Shown here: piece by piece, positions 46,045 through 57,289 of the stretch
How the letters are laid out: every line of letters begins with the position of its first letter
How positions within the stretch are numbered: position 1 is the first letter of the stretch
Source of the DNA: Reyranella sp. CPCC 100927
Lineage (GTDB): Bacteria; Pseudomonadota; Alphaproteobacteria; Reyranellales; Reyranellaceae
Direction: 5' to 3'
DNA: 64,000 bases
Assembly (NCBI RefSeq): GCF_007859315.1
Contig: NZ_VOHA01000005.1
Span: 186,001-250,000 of the forward strand
Notes under the pieces: generated by a model
Told to the model about the DNA's origin: nothing
The model's input: only the letters and a program-made list of their open reading frames with translations
Databases searched by the model: none
Position numbers and translations under genes: made by a program

Positions 46045-47457
46045 ATGGCTGACACCAGTTTCGACCTCATCGTCATCGGCACCGGGCCGGGCGGCTATGT
46101 CGCGGCGATCCGTGCCTCGCAGCTGGGCATGAAGACGGCGGTGGTCGAGCGTGACCATCTCGGCGGCATCTGCCTGAACTGGGGCTGCATCCCGACCAAG
46201 GCGCTGCTGCGGTCGGCTGAAGTGTTCCACCTGATGAAGCACGCCGACGCGTACGGCCTGTCGGCAAAAGAGGTCGGCTTCGACCCCAAGAAGGTTGTCG
46301 AGCGCTCGCGCAAGGTTGCCGGCCAGCTCAATGCCGGCGTCAAGCACCTGATGCGCAAGAACAAGATCACGGTGTTCGACGGTGCCGGCCGGCTCGATGG
46401 CGTCGCTGGCGGCCTGCGCAAGGTGGCGGTGACCGACAAGGACAAGAAGACCACAGGGCTCACAGCCAAGAACGTGATCCTCGCCACCGGCGCGCGGGCA
46501 CGCCAGCTGCCCGGCCTGGAGTCGGACGGCAAGCTGGTGTGGACCTACAAGGAAGCGATGGTGCCACCGTCGATTCCGAAGTCGCTGCTGGTGATCGGCT
46601 CGGGCGCCATCGGCATCGAGTTCGCGAGCTTCTTCCGCACTTTCGGGTCCGAGGTAACCGTCGTCGAGGTGCTCGACCGCGTGCTGCCGGTCGAGGACGA
46701 AGAGATCTCGGCCTTCGCGCGCAAGGCGTTCGAGAAGCAGGGCATGAAGATCCTGACCGGCGCCACGGTGAAGTCGTTGAAGAAGGCAGCCGACAGCGTC
46801 ACGGCGACGATCGAGTCGGGCGGCAAGACCCAGGAACTGACCGTCGAGCGCGTGATCTCAGCAGTCGGCATCGTCGGCAACGTCGAGAACCTGGGACTGG
46901 AAGGCACCAAGGTGAAGGTCGATCGTACGCATGTCGTGATCGACCAATGGGGCTTCACCGGCGAGCCCAATGTCTATGCCATCGGCGATCTCTGCGGCCC
47001 GCCATGGCTGGCGCACAAGGCGAGCCACGAGGGCGTGATCGCGGTCGAGCACATCGCCGGCCTGAAGGGCCTGCATCCGCTCGACGCCACCAAGGTGCCG
47101 GGCTGCACCTATTGCCAGCCCCAGGTGGCGAGCGTCGGCTTCACCGAGAAGGCGGCCAAGGAGAAGGGATACCAGGTCAAGGTCGGCCGTTTCCCCTTCA
47201 TCGGCAACGGCAAGGCGATCGCACTGGGCGAAGCCGACGGGCTGGTGAAGACGGTGTTCGACGCCAAGACCGGCGAACTGCTGGGCGCCCACATGATCGG
47301 CGCCGAGGTCACCGAGCTGATCCAGGGCTATACGATCGCCCGCACCGCGGAGAGCACCGAGGCCGAGCTGATGCACACCGTGTTCCCGCACCCCACGCTC
47401 TCGGAGATGATGCACGAGGCCGTGCTCGCCGCCTACGGGCGCGTGATCCACATCTGA
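46045..47457 (+). CDS. lpdA: Dihydrolipoyl dehydrogenase (E3)
   Basis: A 470-residue flavoprotein reoxidising dihydrolipoamide with NAD. The FAD motif VIGTGPGGYVAA is near residue 10 and the redox disulfide is in GGICLNWGCIPTK (Cys43, Cys48). The NAD motif VIGSGAIGIEFASFF is near 190. The second FAD contact is VYAIGDLCG, and the active-site His-Glu pair is in FPHPTLSEMMHEAV at the C-terminus. The start at 46045 is just after the palindrome; reading upstream passes into the element. It serves PDH and perhaps other complexes. Confidence 0.97.
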   Translation: MADTSFDLIVIGTGPGGYVAAIRASQLGMKTAVVERDHLGGICLNWGCIPTKALLRSAEVFHLMKHADAYGLSAKEVGFDPKKVVERSRKVAGQLNAGVKHLMRKNKITVFDGAGRLDGVAGGLRKVAVTDKDKKTTGLTAKNVILATGARARQLPGLESDGKLVWTYKEAMVPPSIPKSLLVIGSGAIGIEFASFFRTFGSEVTVVEVLDRVLPVEDEEISAFARKAFEKQGMKILTGATVKSLKKAADSVTATIESGGKTQELTVERVISAVGIVGNVENLGLEGTKVKVDRTHVVIDQWGFTGEPNVYAIGDLCGPPWLAHKASHEGVIAVEHIAGLKGLHPLDATKVPGCTYCQPQVASVGFTEKAAKEKGYQVKVGRFPFIGNGKAIALGEADGLVKTVFDAKTGELLGAHMIGAEVTELIQGYTIARTAESTEAELMHTVFPHPTLSEMMHEAVLAAYGRVIHI

Positions 47458-47475
47458 CGGTCTGTTCCCAGTCCC

Positions 47476-47964
47476 ATGCGTACCGAACGCGACATCCTCG
47501 AGCTGATCGGCCGCGCGCTGCGTGAGAAGGAGATCCAGCGCCAGCGTGCGGCGCAGCGGCTGGCGGAGGAGACCGAGGCCAAGCGCGTCTTCCTGCAGGC
47601 CGCGCGCGCGGTGTTCACGCACGTGATCATGCCCGAGATGGAACGCTTCACCGGCGTTCTCAACCAGGCCCGGATGCGGCCGACGGTGTCGGATACCGGC
47701 GCCTTCTACCTGCCGGGCTCCAGTGACGCGACCCTGATCGCCAAATTTGCCCTGCCGCTGCTGCGCGATCAGGTCGCACTGCCGCTCAGCGTCTCGTTCG
47801 AGGCCGTCTTCCCGGTCGGCATCGCCATCTACTATGGCGACGTCGAAGCCGGCCTGGACGAGGCCAAGAGCCAGGTCGAGGAAGTGCCCTTGGAGGACGT
47901 CACCCGCGACCTGGTCGAGGACCGCCTGGTGCGCGTGCTGGAGAACCATCTCCATGAGCTGTGA
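47476..47964 (+). CDS. Uncharacterised protein in the pdh-lipA operon
   Basis: A 162-residue protein. Its N-terminal half is a charged helix (ELIGRALREKEIQRQRAAQRLAEE) that may form a coiled coil. A mixed alpha-beta part follows (FALPLLRDQVALPLSVSFEAV), then an acidic helical end (PLEDVTRDLVEDRLVRVLENH). No family recognised. It begins 18 bases after the lpdA stop, between lpdA and lipA, so it is probably co-transcribed with genes of lipoate-dependent metabolism. Confidence 0.78.
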   Translation: MRTERDILELIGRALREKEIQRQRAAQRLAEETEAKRVFLQAARAVFTHVIMPEMERFTGVLNQARMRPTVSDTGAFYLPGSSDATLIAKFALPLLRDQVALPLSVSFEAVFPVGIAIYYGDVEAGLDEAKSQVEEVPLEDVTRDLVEDRLVRVLENHLHEL

Positions 47965-47997
47965 GATGGATTGGACAGGATGGAGAGGGAGGGTCAC

Positions 47998-48996
47998 TTG
48001 ACGCTTGTCCCGCAAAGGCTCACCTCTACGGTCATGGACACCCTCGAAAAACCCGTCCTGGCACGGGCCGAGCGACACCCCGAGAAGGCGCACCGGCCCG
48101 ACAATCCGGTGGCGCGCAAGCCCGACTGGATCCGGGTCAAGGCGCCCAACTCGCCGGAGTACGCCGAGACCAAACGCCTGATGCGCCAGTATGGTCTTTC
48201 GACCGTCTGCGAGGAGGCGGCTTGCCCGAATATCGGAGAGTGCTGGAAGCTCAAGCACGCCACCTTCATGATCATGGGCGACACGTGCACACGGGCCTGC
48301 GCCTTCTGCAACGTGAAGACCGGCCTGCCGGGCGCGCTCAATCCGCACGAGCCGGCCAATGTCGCCGAGGCGGTGCAGAAGCTGAAACTGCACCATGTGG
48401 TGGTGACGTCGGTCGATCGCGATGATCTTGACGATGGCGGCGCCGCGCATTTTGCCGCGGTCATCACCGCCATCCACGCCGCCGCGCCTGGCACCACGGT
48501 GGAGATCCTGACGCCGGACTTCCTGCGCAAGCCGGGTGCGATCGAGACCGTCGTCGCCGCCAAGCCCGACGTGTTCAACCACAACCTGGAAACCGTGCCG
48601 CGGCTCTATCCCACGATCCGGCCGGGCGCACGCTACTTCACGTCCTTGCAGTTGCTGGCGCGCGTGAAGGAGACCGACCCCGCAAGCTTCACCAAATCAG
48701 GCCTGATGGTTGGCCTGGGCGAAACGCGCGCCGAGATCGGCCAGGTGATGGACGACCTGCGCGCCGCCGATGTCGATTTCCTCACCATCGGCCAGTACCT
48801 GCAGCCGACGCCCAAGCATGCCGCCGTCGACAAGTTCTGGACGCCCGACGAGTTCGCGCAGCTGGCCGCGATGGCGCGCGGGAAGGGGTTCCTGATGGTT
48901 TCGGCAACGCCGCTCACGCGGTCGAGCTACCACGCCGGCGACGACTTCGCGCAGTTGCGCGCTGCCCGCCAGGCCAAACTGACGGCCTCGACCTGA
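47998..48996 (+). CDS. lipA: Lipoyl synthase
   Basis: A 332-residue radical SAM enzyme inserting two sulfurs into octanoyl groups of lipoyl domains. The auxiliary cluster Cys motif is [12 protein letters not shown] and the radical SAM cluster motif is [10 protein letters not shown]. Further conserved segments are [28 protein letters not shown] and [12 protein letters not shown]. The start is uncertain. TTG 47998 has GAGGGAGGG six bases upstream and gives an N-terminus (MTLVPQR) like that of relatives; the first ATG choice is 48034. Its product modifies PdhB and PdhC encoded just upstream. Confidence 0.95.
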   Translation: MTLVPQRLTSTVMDTLEKPVLARAERHPEKAHRPDNPVARKPDWIRVKAPNSPEYAETKRLMRQYGLSTVCEEAACPNIGECWKLKHATFMIMGDTCTRACAFCNVKTGLPGALNPHEPANVAEAVQKLKLHHVVVTSVDRDDLDDGGAAHFAAVITAIHAAAPGTTVEILTPDFLRKPGAIETVVAAKPDVFNHNLETVPRLYPTIRPGARYFTSLQLLARVKETDPASFTKSGLMVGLGETRAEIGQVMDDLRAADVDFLTIGQYLQPTPKHAAVDKFWTPDEFAQLAAMARGKGFLMVSATPLTRSSYHAGDDFAQLRAARQAKLTAST

Positions 48997-49000
48997 TATC

Positions 49001-49453
49001 ATGCCTACGCACAGCGAGCGGCGGGTGCTGCCGTATACCCCGCGGCAGCTCTACGATCTGGTCAGCGACGTCGAGAAGTACCCCGAGTTCCTGCCCTGGT
49101 GCGTCGCAGCGCGCGTGCGCGAGCGCAGCGATCGGCTGGTCATCGCCGATCTCGCCATCGGCTTCCGCCTGTTCCGGGAACGCTTCACATCGAAAGTCAC
49201 GTTGTCGCCCGACGCACCTGATGGTCCGCGCATCGACACCACCTACGCCGACGGCCCTTTCAAGCACCTGATGAATCACTGGATCTTTCATCCCCACGAG
49301 AAGGGATGCGAGATCGACTTCTATGTCGAGTTCGAGTTTCGCTCGCGGTTGCTGCAGGCGACAATCGAGTTGTTGTTTCATGAGGCTGTGCGACGCATGG
49401 TGGCAGCCTTCGAAGCGCGTGCGGCGAAGCTCTATGGCAAGGTCGCGGCGTAG
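49001..49453 (+). CDS. Coq10/RatA-family START-domain protein
   Basis: A 150-residue protein of the SRPBCC fold, with family landmarks: YTPRQLYDLVSDVEKYPEFLPWC near the start, KVTLSPDAPDGPRIDTTYADGPFKHLMNHW in the middle, and the C-terminal helix LLFHEAVRRMVAAFEARAAKLYG. Homologues bind coenzyme Q (Coq10) or are annotated as ribosome-association toxin RatA. The lipA neighbourhood is common for this gene. Whether it aids quinone function or another role here is inference. It starts 4 bases after the lipA stop. Confidence 0.88.
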   Translation: MPTHSERRVLPYTPRQLYDLVSDVEKYPEFLPWCVAARVRERSDRLVIADLAIGFRLFRERFTSKVTLSPDAPDGPRIDTTYADGPFKHLMNHWIFHPHEKGCEIDFYVEFEFRSRLLQATIELLFHEAVRRMVAAFEARAAKLYGKVAA

Positions 49454-49539
49454 GAGCGCGATACCGTTATGCGCGTGGCCGCTTGTCGCGCGCCGCGCTG
49501 GGCATCATCATCGGCTTTGAACCTTGCCGGAGGGTCGCG

Positions 49540-50340
49540 ATGGCCTCCACGATCCCGTTCGAACCACACCGGTTTCAGTCGGCCGCCAGCCACTATCTTG
49601 CCGGCCGCCCTGCCTATGCGGCCCGGTTGATCGCGCGCGTTGCCGAGCTGTGCGGCCTGCGCAAGACGGACCGCGTGCTGGACCTGGGCTGCGGACCGGG
49701 CCCATTGGCGGTGGCCTTCGCGCCCCTGGCCGGCGGCGTCGTGGCGATGGACCCCGAGCCGGAGATGCTGGCGGCGGCTGCCGACGCCGCAGCAGCGGCC
49801 GGTGCGGCGATATCCTTCGTCAGCGGCAGTTCCTATGACCTGGCGCCGTCGCAAGGTCGTTTCCGTCTTGCCGTGATCGGCCGTGCCTTCCACTGGATGG
49901 ATCGCGTCGACACGCTGCAGCGGCTGGATACCATGATCGAGGACGACGGCGCCGTCGTGCTCTTCCGCCACGAGCATCCCAGGGTGCCCGACAACGCCTG
50001 GCTGAAGGGCTACGAGGCTCTCATCGACCGCTACGCCGGCGATGACCTGAAGCGCAGCCTGCATCGCTCGCCGGACTGGATCCAGCACGAGGCTGTTCTG
50101 CTCGACTCGCCGTTCAATCAGCTCGAGATCATCGGCGTGATCGAGCGCCGCCAGACCGCGGTCGAGAACCTGGTCGAACGCGCGCTGTCGATGTCGAGCA
50201 CATCGCGCGGCAAGATCGGCGAGAGGGCCGATGAACTGGCACAGTCCATCCGTGAAGCGATGACCGTGCATGCGCGCAACGGTGCGTTCACCGAGGTCGT
50301 TCAATCGGTCGGGTTGATCGCCCGGCGTCCGGTGTCCTGA
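49540..50340 (+). CDS. SAM-dependent methyltransferase (class I, type 11-like)
   Basis: A 266-residue protein. The SAM motif VLDLGCGPGPLAVAF lies near residue 48, motif II is GVVAMDPEPEML, and FRLAVIGRAFHWMD, containing the post-II motif of methyltransferase type 11 proteins, is near 108. The start at 49540 has GGAGGG upstream. Substrate unknown; small-molecule or lipid methylation is typical for the family. Confidence 0.88.
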   Translation: MASTIPFEPHRFQSAASHYLAGRPAYAARLIARVAELCGLRKTDRVLDLGCGPGPLAVAFAPLAGGVVAMDPEPEMLAAAADAAAAAGAAISFVSGSSYDLAPSQGRFRLAVIGRAFHWMDRVDTLQRLDTMIEDDGAVVLFRHEHPRVPDNAWLKGYEALIDRYAGDDLKRSLHRSPDWIQHEAVLLDSPFNQLEIIGVIERRQTAVENLVERALSMSSTSRGKIGERADELAQSIREAMTVHARNGAFTEVVQSVGLIARRPVS

Positions 50341-50365
50341 GCGCCGCGGACGACAACGGCGCCAT

Positions 50366-50854
50366 TCAGTCGAGGCGGCTATGCAGCAAGGCGAGCGCCC
50401 TGATCAGCGCTGCGGCACGCACACCGTCGCGGTCGCCGGTGAACACATGCCGTTCGGCCAGTGTCTCGCGGCCGCGACGGGAGATGCCGAGATACACCAG
50501 GCCGACAGGCTTATCGGCGGTGGCGCCGCCGGGACCAGCGATGCCCGTCACGGAAACCGCCACGTCGGCCAGCGACTCGCGCAGGGCGCCGTCGGCCATG
50601 GCACGCGCCACGGGTTCGCTCACGGCGCCGTAGGAGAGCAGGGCGAGGCGCGGCACGCCCAGTTGCTGCTCCTTGGCGTCGTTGGTGTAGGTCACGAAGC
50701 CGCGCTCGACGACATCGGAGGAGCCGGCGATCGATGTCAGCGCTGCCGCCACCAGGCCGCCGGTGCATGATTCGGCGGTGGCGATTCGCAGCCCGGCGCG
50801 GCGATAGCGGTCCAGCAGTTCGGTTGAGGTATGACGAATGGCTTCGCTAAACAT
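50366..50854 (-). CDS. pncC: Nicotinamide-nucleotide amidase (CinA C-terminal domain, PncC)
   Basis: A 162-residue protein equal to the CinA C-terminal domain. It carries RIATAESCTGGLVAAALT with the nucleophilic Ser and the adjacent TGG, then FVTYTNDAKEQQLGVP, VSVTGIAGPGGAT and GLVYLGI. It deamidates NMN to NaMN, recycling pyridine nucleotides, and is a short form without the N-terminal MoCF-like domain. The start at 50854 has AGGTGAT upstream. It is convergent with the methyltransferase and divergent from the glutathione transferase. Confidence 0.92.
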   Translation of the reverse strand: MFSEAIRHTSTELLDRYRRAGLRIATAESCTGGLVAAALTSIAGSSDVVERGFVTYTNDAKEQQLGVPRLALLSYGAVSEPVARAMADGALRESLADVAVSVTGIAGPGGATADKPVGLVYLGISRRGRETLAERHVFTGDRDGVRAAALIRALALLHSRLD

Positions 50855-50921
50855 GACATCACCTGTCCAGTATCGTGTGTAAGGCTTTGCGGCGGGTTTG
50901 TCGAACCCAGGGGAGGAACAC

Positions 50922-51557
50922 ATGATTCTGGTCGGCCAGTATGATTCGCCCTACGTGCGGCGCGTTGCCATCGCACTGGATCTGCTGGGCCTGCCGTTCG
51001 AGCGCGACACGCGCAGCGTGTTCGCCGATGCCGAGGCGATGCGCCGGATCAACCCGCTGGGACGCATTCCGTCGCTGGTGCTGGATGATGGCGAGGTGCT
51101 GATCGACTCGGCGGCCATCCTCGATCATATCGACGAGATGGTGGGGCCCAGCCGCGCGCTGGTGCCGCCGTCAGGCGCGGCGCGGCGGCAAGCGCTGCAG
51201 GTGATCGCTCTGGCCAGCGGCGCTGTCGACAAGGCCGGCGCGGTCGTCTACGAGCGCGCGCTGCGGCCGGCGGACAAGATCCATCAACCATGGCTCGACC
51301 GCTGCGCCCAACAGTTGGCCAGCGCCCTGCAGGCACTCGACGGCATGTCGCCGTCCGGCTGGTTTCTCGGCAGCCGCCTCATGCAACCCGACATCATGCT
51401 GGGCGTGATGCTGTTCTACCTGAGGCATCGGGCCCCGGAGATGTTTCCACCGGGACGCTATCCCGCGCTCGAGGGGTTCTCCGACCGCTGCGAGCGCGAG
51501 CCGGCGTTCCAGAAGACGCGTCCCGCACCGGACGAAGTGATGCCCGCCAGTGCCTAG
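50922..51557 (+). CDS. Glutathione S-transferase family protein
   Basis: A 211-residue protein with an N-terminal thioredoxin-like domain (ILVGQYDSPYVRRVAIALDL; the catalytic Ser/Tyr region is SPY at about 8-10). PLGRIPSLVLDDGEVLIDSAAIL gives the conserved cis-Pro and Glu-Ser pair. The C-terminal helical domain includes WFLGSRLMQPDIMLGVML. Substrates cannot be inferred. GGGGAGGA precedes the start. Confidence 0.92.
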   Translation: MILVGQYDSPYVRRVAIALDLLGLPFERDTRSVFADAEAMRRINPLGRIPSLVLDDGEVLIDSAAILDHIDEMVGPSRALVPPSGAARRQALQVIALASGAVDKAGAVVYERALRPADKIHQPWLDRCAQQLASALQALDGMSPSGWFLGSRLMQPDIMLGVMLFYLRHRAPEMFPPGRYPALEGFSDRCEREPAFQKTRPAPDEVMPASA

Positions 51558-51563
51558 ATCGTC

Positions 51564-52169
51564 ATGACCCGCACGCTGTTGGTGGACGTGGACGGCGTCC
51601 TGATCCGAGGCCGCCCGTCCGATGGCCGACCCTGGTCCACCGGACTCGAGGCCGATCTCGGCCTGCGGGCCGAGGATTTGCAGAGCACGTTCTTCGCGCC
51701 GCATTGGGAGGACATCGTGCTGGGCCGCGCCGCGCTCGCCGATCGGCTGGCGCCGGTCCTGGCGGCCGTGGCACCGCACCTGACCGTGCAGCAACTGACG
51801 GACTATTGGTTCAACCAGGACGCCCGGATCGACCAGGCGCTGCTGGCCGACCTGGGGCACTTGCGCCGCGGGGGCTGGCACATCCACCTCGCCACCAACC
51901 AGGAACACCGGCGGGCCGACCACCTGATGCGGGTCCTGGGACTGGCAGACCATGTCGATGGGATCCACTATTCAGCCGACCTGGGGTGTCGCAAGCCGGA
52001 CGCCGCGTTCTTTCACCAGGTCGCGGCGCGTCTGCGGGAATCACCGCACAACCTGCTGCTGCTCGACGATGCCGCCGAGAATGTACGTGCGGCGCGGGCC
52101 GCGGGTTGGTCGGCGGTCCACTGGACCGGCCAACGGTCGCTGGCCGGCTGCCTGGGCCTCAGCCTGTAG
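51564..52169 (+). CDS. HAD-superfamily hydrolase
   Basis: A 201-residue protein with HAD motif [13 protein letters not shown] (Asp-Val-Asp), motif II in [16 protein letters not shown] (Thr), motif III Lys in [14 protein letters not shown] and motif [13 protein letters not shown] helical cap lies between motifs I and II. Phosphatase of unknown specificity. Its 3' end overlaps the convergent ispDF stop region by 11 bases. Confidence 0.9.
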   Translation: MTRTLLVDVDGVLIRGRPSDGRPWSTGLEADLGLRAEDLQSTFFAPHWEDIVLGRAALADRLAPVLAAVAPHLTVQQLTDYWFNQDARIDQALLADLGHLRRGGWHIHLATNQEHRRADHLMRVLGLADHVDGIHYSADLGCRKPDAAFFHQVAARLRESPHNLLLLDDAAENVRAARAAGWSAVHWTGQRSLAGCLGLSL

Positions 52170-53355
52170 CGTCGTCGTCCCGTACCGGCATCTCGACCGA
52201 GGCCGCCGCCTGCACGGCGATGCCTTCGCCGCGGCCGGTGAAACCGAGCTTCTCGGTGGTGGTCGCCTTGACGCCGACGCGATGCACGGCGATGCCGAGG
52301 ATGTCGGCGATGCGGGCCCGCATCTGATCGCGGTAGGGGCCGATCCGCGGCCGCTCGCAGATCAGGGTGACGTCGACGTTGACGATGCGCCCGCCCTCGC
52401 GTGAGACCAGGTCGGCGGCGTGCTTCAGGAAGCGTGCCGACGCGGCGCCGCGCCATTGCGGATCGGACGGTGGAAAGAACTGGCCGATATCGCCGGCCGC
52501 CACGGCGCCCAGCAGGGCATCGGTGAGCGCATGCAGGGCAACGTCGGCATCGGAGTGGCCGACCAGGCCCTGGGTGTGCGGCACCTCGATGCCACCCAAG
52601 GTAACGGCCGTGCCAGGGCCGAAGGCATGCACGTCGAAGCCGGTGCCGGTCCGCGTTTCCAGGCGCGGTGCCAGCTCACGCCGGGCGCGCGCCATGTCCT
52701 CCTCGGTGGTGATCTTGAAGTTGCGCTCCTCACCCTCGATCATGGCGATCTCCAACCCGGCACGCTCGGCCACGGCAACGTCATCGGTCAGCGCGGTGGC
52801 CTCGTTGTCACCGAGCGACGCCACGGCACGGTGGGCCGCCAGCAGCGGCGCGAAGCGGAAGGTTTGCGGCGTCTGCGCCCGCCACAGGCCCTGGCGGTCG
52901 ACGGTGCCCGCAACCCGCTCGCCCTCCAGGCGCTTGAGCGTATCGGTGACAGGCACGCCCGCGACCGCGCCGGCGACGTCGCTGCCCGCCACGGCATCGA
53001 CCGTCCGCGCGATGGTTTCGGCCGAGACCAGCGGCCGTGCCGCGTCATGGATGGTGACGATGTCGGGTGGGTCGTCGGTCAGGGCTTCCAGTCCGTTGAG
53101 CACCGAGCGCTGGCGCGAGGGGCCGCCGACCGCGGCGCGACGCAGCACCAGGCCGCTCGTCTGGGCGTCGTACAGCACCCGGTCGCGGGCCGCGATCACA
53201 ACCTGGACCGCCTCCACCGCGGGATGGCCCAAGAATTGCTCCAGTGTGTGGCGCAGGACCGATCGGGCGCCGATGGTCTGATATTGCTTGGGCAGGGGGC
53301 CGCCGATCCGGTGGCCTCGGCCAGCGGCGACGATCAGGGCAACGGTGCGCGGCAT
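52159..53355 (-). CDS. ispDF: Bifunctional MEP cytidylyltransferase / MECDP synthase (IspDF)
   Basis: A 398-residue fusion of two steps of the methylerythritol phosphate isoprenoid pathway. The IspD domain (about 1-230) has [16 protein letters not shown] (CTP-binding loop), [12 protein letters not shown] and [10 protein letters not shown]. The IspF domain (about 235-390) has [12 protein letters not shown] (metal Asp-His), [21 protein letters not shown] and [15 protein letters not shown]. The fusion is common in alphaproteobacteria. It overlaps the convergent HAD gene, and the dusB control region begins after its start. Confidence 0.97.
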   Translation of the reverse strand: MPRTVALIVAAGRGHRIGGPLPKQYQTIGARSVLRHTLEQFLGHPAVEAVQVVIAARDRVLYDAQTSGLVLRRAAVGGPSRQRSVLNGLEALTDDPPDIVTIHDAARPLVSAETIARTVDAVAGSDVAGAVAGVPVTDTLKRLEGERVAGTVDRQGLWRAQTPQTFRFAPLLAAHRAVASLGDNEATALTDDVAVAERAGLEIAMIEGEERNFKITTEEDMARARRELAPRLETRTGTGFDVHAFGPGTAVTLGGIEVPHTQGLVGHSDADVALHALTDALLGAVAAGDIGQFFPPSDPQWRGAASARFLKHAADLVSREGGRIVNVDVTLICERPRIGPYRDQMRARIADILGIAVHRVGVKATTTEKLGFTGRGEGIAVQAAASVEMPVRDDDATG

Positions 53356-53429
53356 TCGGGCGGGAATACTACCGGGCGGAAGCCATGTCGACGGTGTTGC
53401 GTCAGCAGGTCAGTCAGAGTAGAAAGGAC

Positions 53430-53471
53430 GCACAAATTTTGTGCAAAAAACAGTATGCACAAAATTTGATC
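53430..53471 (+). promoter_or_regulatory. Probable NtrC-binding region upstream of dusB-ntrBC
   Basis: GCAC-AAATTTT-GTGC at 53430-53444 is a palindrome fitting the GCAC-N7-GTGC core of NtrC sites. A second, half-matching site GCACAAAATTTGATC is at 53457-53471. They lie 13 bases apart, immediately upstream of dusB. Autorepression of the dusB(nifR3)-ntrB-ntrC operon by NtrC is known in alphaproteobacteria, which supports the assignment. The promoter itself was not fixed. Confidence 0.6.
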
Positions 53472-53474
53472 ACA

Positions 53475-54569
53475 ATGATCAAAGCGTCCGCACCCCTGAC
53501 GATGACCTCATCTCGCTCATCCCATGATGCCGCGCCGGTCGGCCCGATTCAGGTCGGTCCCGTGCGAATCGACGATCCCGTCATCCTGGCGCCGATGTCC
53601 GGTGTCACCGACCTGCCGTTCCGGGCCCTGGTGAAGCGCGAAGGCGCCGGCCTGGTGGTCTCCGAGATGATCGCCAGCCAGGCGATGATCCGGGAGAACC
53701 GCAAGACCCTGCTCATGGCGTCACGCAGCGCCGAGGAGGGCACCATGTCGGTGCAGCTGGCGGGATGCGAGCCGCAGGTGATGGCCGAAGCCGCAAAGCT
53801 GAACGAGGACCGCGGCGCTGACATCATCGACATCAACTTCGGCTGTCCGGTGAAGAAGGTCGTGAACGGTCATGCCGGCTCGTCGCTGATGCGCGACGAG
53901 GTGCATGCCGCGCGCATCCTGGAGGCCACGGTCAAGGCAGTGAAACTGCCGGTGACGTTGAAGATGCGCAAGGGCTGGGACGAGCGCAGCCAGAATGCGC
54001 CCAACCTGGCGCGCATCGCCGAGCAGTGCGGCATCCGCATGATCACGGTGCACGGCCGCACGCGGTGCCAATTCTATGAAGGGCAGGCCGACTGGGCCTT
54101 CGTGCGCGAGGTCAAGGCGGCGACCGCGCTGCCCGTGATCGTCAACGGCGACATCGTTACCTTGGATGACGCCGCGAGCGCGCTTGCGCAGTCCGGCGCC
54201 GACGGCGTGATGATCGGGCGCGGCGCCTATGGGCGTCCGTGGTTCCTGAACCAAACCATCCGGTTCCTGCGCACCGGCGAGCGGCCGCCCGAGCCGCCGC
54301 TGTCGGAGCAATACGCGATCCTGATGCGTCACTTCGAGGCGATGCTGGCGCACTACGGCGAGCAGACCGGTGCGCGCATGGCACGCAAGCACATCGGCTG
54401 GTATTCCAAGGGGCTGCCCGGATCGGCCGAGTTCCGCTCGGCCGCCAACCGCGCCGCCGATGTCGCCACGGTGCGCGGCCTGCTGGCCGCCTTCTACGAA
54501 CCGCTGATCGCGCGCGGCGTCACGCGCGCCGTCGTCGCCGAGCTGGAACCGGTGAAGGAAGCCGCTTGA
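53475..54569 (+). CDS. dusB: tRNA-dihydrouridine synthase B
   Basis: A 364-residue flavoenzyme (the nifR3 gene of ntr operons) that reduces uridines in tRNA. Motifs: PVILAPMSGVTDLPFR, DIIDINFGCPVKKVVNGHAGSSLM with the catalytic Cys, TLKMRKGWD, ITVHGRTRCQFYEG and GVMIGRGAYGRPW. The start is uncertain: ATG 53475 or 53502 both fit, and an ATG at 53385 would place the putative NtrC site inside the gene. The stop overlaps ntrB (TGATG). Confidence 0.92.
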   Translation: MIKASAPLTMTSSRSSHDAAPVGPIQVGPVRIDDPVILAPMSGVTDLPFRALVKREGAGLVVSEMIASQAMIRENRKTLLMASRSAEEGTMSVQLAGCEPQVMAEAAKLNEDRGADIIDINFGCPVKKVVNGHAGSSLMRDEVHAARILEATVKAVKLPVTLKMRKGWDERSQNAPNLARIAEQCGIRMITVHGRTRCQFYEGQADWAFVREVKAATALPVIVNGDIVTLDDAASALAQSGADGVMIGRGAYGRPWFLNQTIRFLRTGERPPEPPLSEQYAILMRHFEAMLAHYGEQTGARMARKHIGWYSKGLPGSAEFRSAANRAADVATVRGLLAAFYEPLIARGVTRAVVAELEPVKEAA

Positions 54570-55719
54570 TGGCGAATGCGGCCGTCCGCTCCAACGATCG
54601 CGACCCGCAAGGGGTGCCGTCGGCGGCCGCCATTCTCGATGCCTTGGTCGAGGCTGTTGTCGTGGTCGATCGCAATGCGCGGATCATCCACGCCAATGCC
54701 GCGGCCGAGCAGTTCTTCGACCTCAGCACCACCATCCTGCTGGGCCGTTCGCTCAATGATTTCCTGCCCGCTGACTCGCCGCTTTTTTCCCTGCTCGATC
54801 AGGTCCTGAAGACAGGTGCCGCGGTTTCCGAGAATGGCGTGACGCTGTCGTCGCCCCGGCTGGGTAATCGCTTTGTCGCGTTGCTGATGGCGCCTCTGGG
54901 CGATGACGGCGGCGGCGGGGTGGCGATCTCGGTGCTGGAGCAGTCGATCGCCCGCAAGATCGATAACCAGATGCTGCATCGCGGCGCCGCGCGCTCGGTT
55001 GGAGCCATGGGATCGATGCTGGCGCACGAGGTGAAGAATCCGCTGTCCGGCATCCGCGGGGCGGCGCAACTGCTGGAGCAGAACGTCGGCGACGCCGAGC
55101 GCGAACTGACGCAGCTGATCTGCGAAGAGACCGACCGTATCGTGGCCTTGGTCGATCGCATGGAAGCCTTTGCCGACGGCCGGCCCGTCGAGCGCGCGGC
55201 AGTCAACATCCATCAGGTGCTGGCGCATGTGCGGAAGGTCGCCGAGCACGGGTTCGGCCGGCATGTGCGCTTTGCCGAGGTCTACGACCCGTCGCTGCCC
55301 GATGTCTGGGGCAACCGCGACCAACTCGTACAGGTCTTCCTCAACCTCGCCAAGAACGCCTGCGAGGCGGCGTCTGATGAGGGTGCCGAAGTCATCCTGT
55401 CGACCGCCTACCGCCAGGGCGTACGGCTGGCCGTGCCGGGCACACAAACCCGCGTGCACCTGCCGCTGGTCGTGTCGGTGCAGGACAACGGTCCCGGCAT
55501 TACCGAAGAACTGCGCGAACACCTGTTCGATGCATTCGTCACCAACAAGGTCAATGGCACCGGTCTTGGACTCGCGCTGGTCGCCAAAATCGTCAATGAC
55601 CACGGAGGGGTCGTCGAGTTCCAAAGCGCGCCGCGACGCACCGTTTTCAATGTCATGCTGCCGATGCGGCCGCGCATGACACCGACGGACGTCCCGGCAC
55701 GATCCCGGAGCCCCTCGTC

Positions 55720-55723
<4 letters not shown>
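54569..55723 (+). CDS. ntrB: Nitrogen regulation sensor histidine kinase NtrB
   Basis: A 384-residue soluble kinase. PAS domain about 18-125, phosphoacceptor His153 in [15 protein letters not shown]-box [10 protein letters not shown]1 VQDNGPGI and G2 [13 protein letters not shown]. It phosphorylates NtrC when nitrogen is limiting, under PII control. It is translationally coupled to dusB (1-base overlap) and to ntrC (4-base overlap). Confidence 0.96.
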
Positions 55724-57180
<1,457 letters not shown>

Positions 57181-57250
57181 AACTTCCCATCCCCAGCCCC
57201 CGGCAAGAAGGTCTGACGGCACTCGGCGCCATGCGCTAAACTACCGCCAT

Positions 57251-57274
57251 CGGTGTCCCACCCCCGGGACACCG
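57251..57274 (+). promoter_or_regulatory. Hairpin in the ntrC-ntrY gap
   Basis: CGGTGTCCC-ACCCCC-GGGACACCG, 9-base arms, lies in the 109-base gap after ntrC and 15 bases before the ntrY start. No T-run follows, so it is not a classic terminator. It may separate the ntrBC and ntrYX transcripts or modulate ntrY translation. Confidence 0.45.
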
Positions 57275-57289
57275 ACAAGGTGTAGTTGG

